Shown here: one piece after another, positions 62,096 to 64,000 of the stretch
Numbering within the stretch: position 1 is the stretch's first letter
Layout of the letters: every line of letters begins with the position of its first letter
Assembly: GCF_000661915.1 (NCBI RefSeq)
Contig: NZ_CP007509.1
Location: forward strand, 2,683,501 to 2,747,500
DNA length: 64,000 nucleotides
Reading direction: 5' to 3'
Source of the DNA: Stutzerimonas decontaminans
GTDB taxonomy: Bacteria; Pseudomonadota; Gammaproteobacteria; Pseudomonadales; Pseudomonadaceae
Made by a program: the position numbers and the translations under genes
The notes under the pieces: model-generated
Told to the model about the DNA's origin: nothing
What the model saw: only the letters and a program-made list of their open reading frames with translations
The model's database searches: none

Positions 62096-63520
62096 ATGAA
62101 CACAGCAACCAGTACCGCCTACAGCTACAAGGTGGTCCGCCAATTCGCCATCATGACGGTGGTGTGGGGAATCGTCGGGATGGGGCTCGGCGTTTTCATC
62201 GCAGCACAATTGGCCTGGCCATTTCTAAACTTCGACCTCCCTTGGACCAGTTTCGGTCGTCTTCGTCCATTGCACACCAACGCGGTGATCTTCGCCTTTG
62301 GCGGCTGTGCTCTGTTCGCAACGTCCTACTACTCGGTGCAGCGCACCTGCCAGACCACGCTGTTCGCGCCAAAACTGGCCGCGTTCACGTTCTGGGGCTG
62401 GCAGCTGGTCATCCTGCTCGCCGCGATCTCCCTGCCGCTGGGCTTCACCAGCTCCAAGGAATACGCGGAACTGGAGTGGCCGATCGACATCCTGATCACC
62501 ATCGTCTGGGTGGCTTATGCCATCGTCTTCTTCGGAACGCTGGCGACGCGCAAGGTCAAGCACATCTACGTCGGTAACTGGTTCTTCGGCGCCTTCATCC
62601 TGACCGTGGCGATCCTGCACATCGTCAACAACCTGGAAATCCCGGTCACCGCGATGAAATCGTACTCGGTCTATGCCGGTGCAACCGATGCGATGGTGCA
62701 ATGGTGGTACGGCCACAACGCCGTGGGCTTCTTCCTCACCGCAGGCTTCCTCGGGATCATGTACTACTTCGTGCCGAAGCAGGCCGAGCGTCCGGTGTAT
62801 TCCTATCGCCTGTCGATCGTCCACTTCTGGGCACTGATCACCGTCTACATCTGGGCCGGCCCACACCACCTGCACTACACCGCACTGCCGGATTGGGCGC
62901 AGAGTCTGGGCATGGTGATGTCGCTGATCCTGCTGGCTCCGAGCTGGGGCGGCATGATCAACGGCATGATGACCCTCTCGGGGGCCTGGCACAAACTGCG
63001 TAGCGACCCGATCCTGCGCTTCCTTGTGGTATCGCTGGCGTTCTACGGCATGTCGACCTTCGAAGGTCCGATGATGGCGATCAAGACCGTCAACGCCCTC
63101 TCCCACTACACCGACTGGACCATCGGCCACGTACACGCCGGCGCCCTCGGCTGGGTTGCCATGGTGTCGATCGGTGCCCTGTACCACCTGATCCCGAAAG
63201 TGTTCGGCCGCGAGCAGATGCACAGCATCGCCCTGATCAACACCCACTTCTGGCTGGCTACCATCGGCACCGTGCTCTACATCGCTTCGATGTGGGTCAA
63301 CGGTATTGCCCAAGGCCTGATGTGGCGCGCGATCAACGACGACGGCACGCTGACCTACTCCTTCGTCGAAGCGCTGGAAGCCAGCCACCCCGGTTTCGTG
63401 GTGCGGATGATTGGTGGTGCGATCTTCTTCGCCGGCATGCTGGTGATGGCCTACAACACCTGGCGCACCGTTCAGGCGGCCAAGCCGGCCGAGTATGACG
63501 CCGCAGCGCAGATCGCTTGA
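62096..63520 (+). CDS. ccoN: cbb3-type cytochrome c oxidase subunit I (CcoN)
   Basis: The 474-residue catalytic subunit with heme b, heme b3 and CuB of the high-affinity oxidase. It has twelve or so helices. Histidine ligands include [39 protein letters not shown] and [15 protein letters not shown] HVHAG. The tyrosine crosslink type of cbb3 (in the helix before the HVHAG region) is expected. GGAAG precedes the ATG. It is the first gene of ccoNO(Q)P, and ccoO follows 13 bp later. Confidence 0.96.
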   Translation: MNTATSTAYSYKVVRQFAIMTVVWGIVGMGLGVFIAAQLAWPFLNFDLPWTSFGRLRPLHTNAVIFAFGGCALFATSYYSVQRTCQTTLFAPKLAAFTFWGWQLVILLAAISLPLGFTSSKEYAELEWPIDILITIVWVAYAIVFFGTLATRKVKHIYVGNWFFGAFILTVAILHIVNNLEIPVTAMKSYSVYAGATDAMVQWWYGHNAVGFFLTAGFLGIMYYFVPKQAERPVYSYRLSIVHFWALITVYIWAGPHHLHYTALPDWAQSLGMVMSLILLAPSWGGMINGMMTLSGAWHKLRSDPILRFLVVSLAFYGMSTFEGPMMAIKTVNALSHYTDWTIGHVHAGALGWVAMVSIGALYHLIPKVFGREQMHSIALINTHFWLATIGTVLYIASMWVNGIAQGLMWRAINDDGTLTYSFVEALEASHPGFVVRMIGGAIFFAGMLVMAYNTWRTVQAAKPAEYDAAAQIA

Positions 63521-63533
63521 GGAGCCGACTTAA

Positions 63534-64000
<467 letters not shown>

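Overview
The window is a GC-rich, gene-dense piece of a Pseudomonas-type chromosome. A member of the Stutzerimonas (Pseudomonas stutzeri) group is my best guess. The order fabA-fabB ... htpG ... braB/brnQ-sucDC-lpdG-sucBA-sdhBADC-gltA matches the arrangement I know from P. aeruginosa, and the flagellar, LigA/ZipA/SMC, AcnA/Aer and CcoN/CcoO proteins are all of pseudomonad type. I see no tRNA, rRNA, CRISPR array, insertion sequence or prophage. Species assignment is inference; no database was searched.

Layout. 1-6.8 kb: the end of fabA, then fabB, then an AraC-type regulator divergent from an acyl-CoA dehydrogenase/thiolase/acyl-CoA synthetase operon. 6.8-13.9 kb: SstT, two tandem paralogous chemoreceptors, a DUF3859 protein, an exported amidohydrolase and an OsmC protein; a perfect Anr/FNR box lies between the last two. 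14-20.4 kb: htpG behind a textbook heat-shock promoter, an unknown membrane protein, two coupled hotdog thioesterases, a DUF599 protein and a branched-chain amino acid carrier. 20.9-34 kb: the TCA-cycle block sucDC, lpdG, sucBA and sdhBADC, all on the minus strand, with gltA divergent. 34-39.4 kb: YkgJ, DUF486 and PpnP small proteins, then the flagellar filament cluster (FliT-like, fliS, fliD, flaG, fliC). 39.7-48.2 kb: ligA, zipA, smc and moaA. 48.3-55.1 kb: a voltage-gated K+ channel with a zinc-ribbon tail and a caa3-type cytochrome oxidase cluster (subunit II carrying cytochrome c, a subunit I-III fusion, a small membrane protein, a CtaG-type assembly factor). 55.1-64 kb: TusA, RlmM, aconitase A, the aerotaxis receptor Aer, an alpha/beta hydrolase, and the start of the cbb3 oxidase operon (ccoN, ccoO cut by the window end).

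Two themes link the genes. The first is aerobic respiratory metabolism: TCA enzymes feed succinate dehydrogenase and two different terminal oxidases, and Anr-type boxes lie upstream of ccoN and osmC. The second is motility and taxis: fliC, fliS, aer and the chemoreceptors share a FliA (sigma-28) promoter pattern, (T/A)AA-type -35 boxes 15 bp from CCGATAA-like -10 boxes, which can be read directly in the sequence. Several small intergenic repeats (a REP pair and a TAGGGTGG-type inverted repeat seen three times) are also present. Nothing amounts to a clearly new system; the most notable items are the separate FliA promoter of fliS, the Anr box at osmC, the zinc-ribbon K+ channel, and the layout of the caa3 locus.
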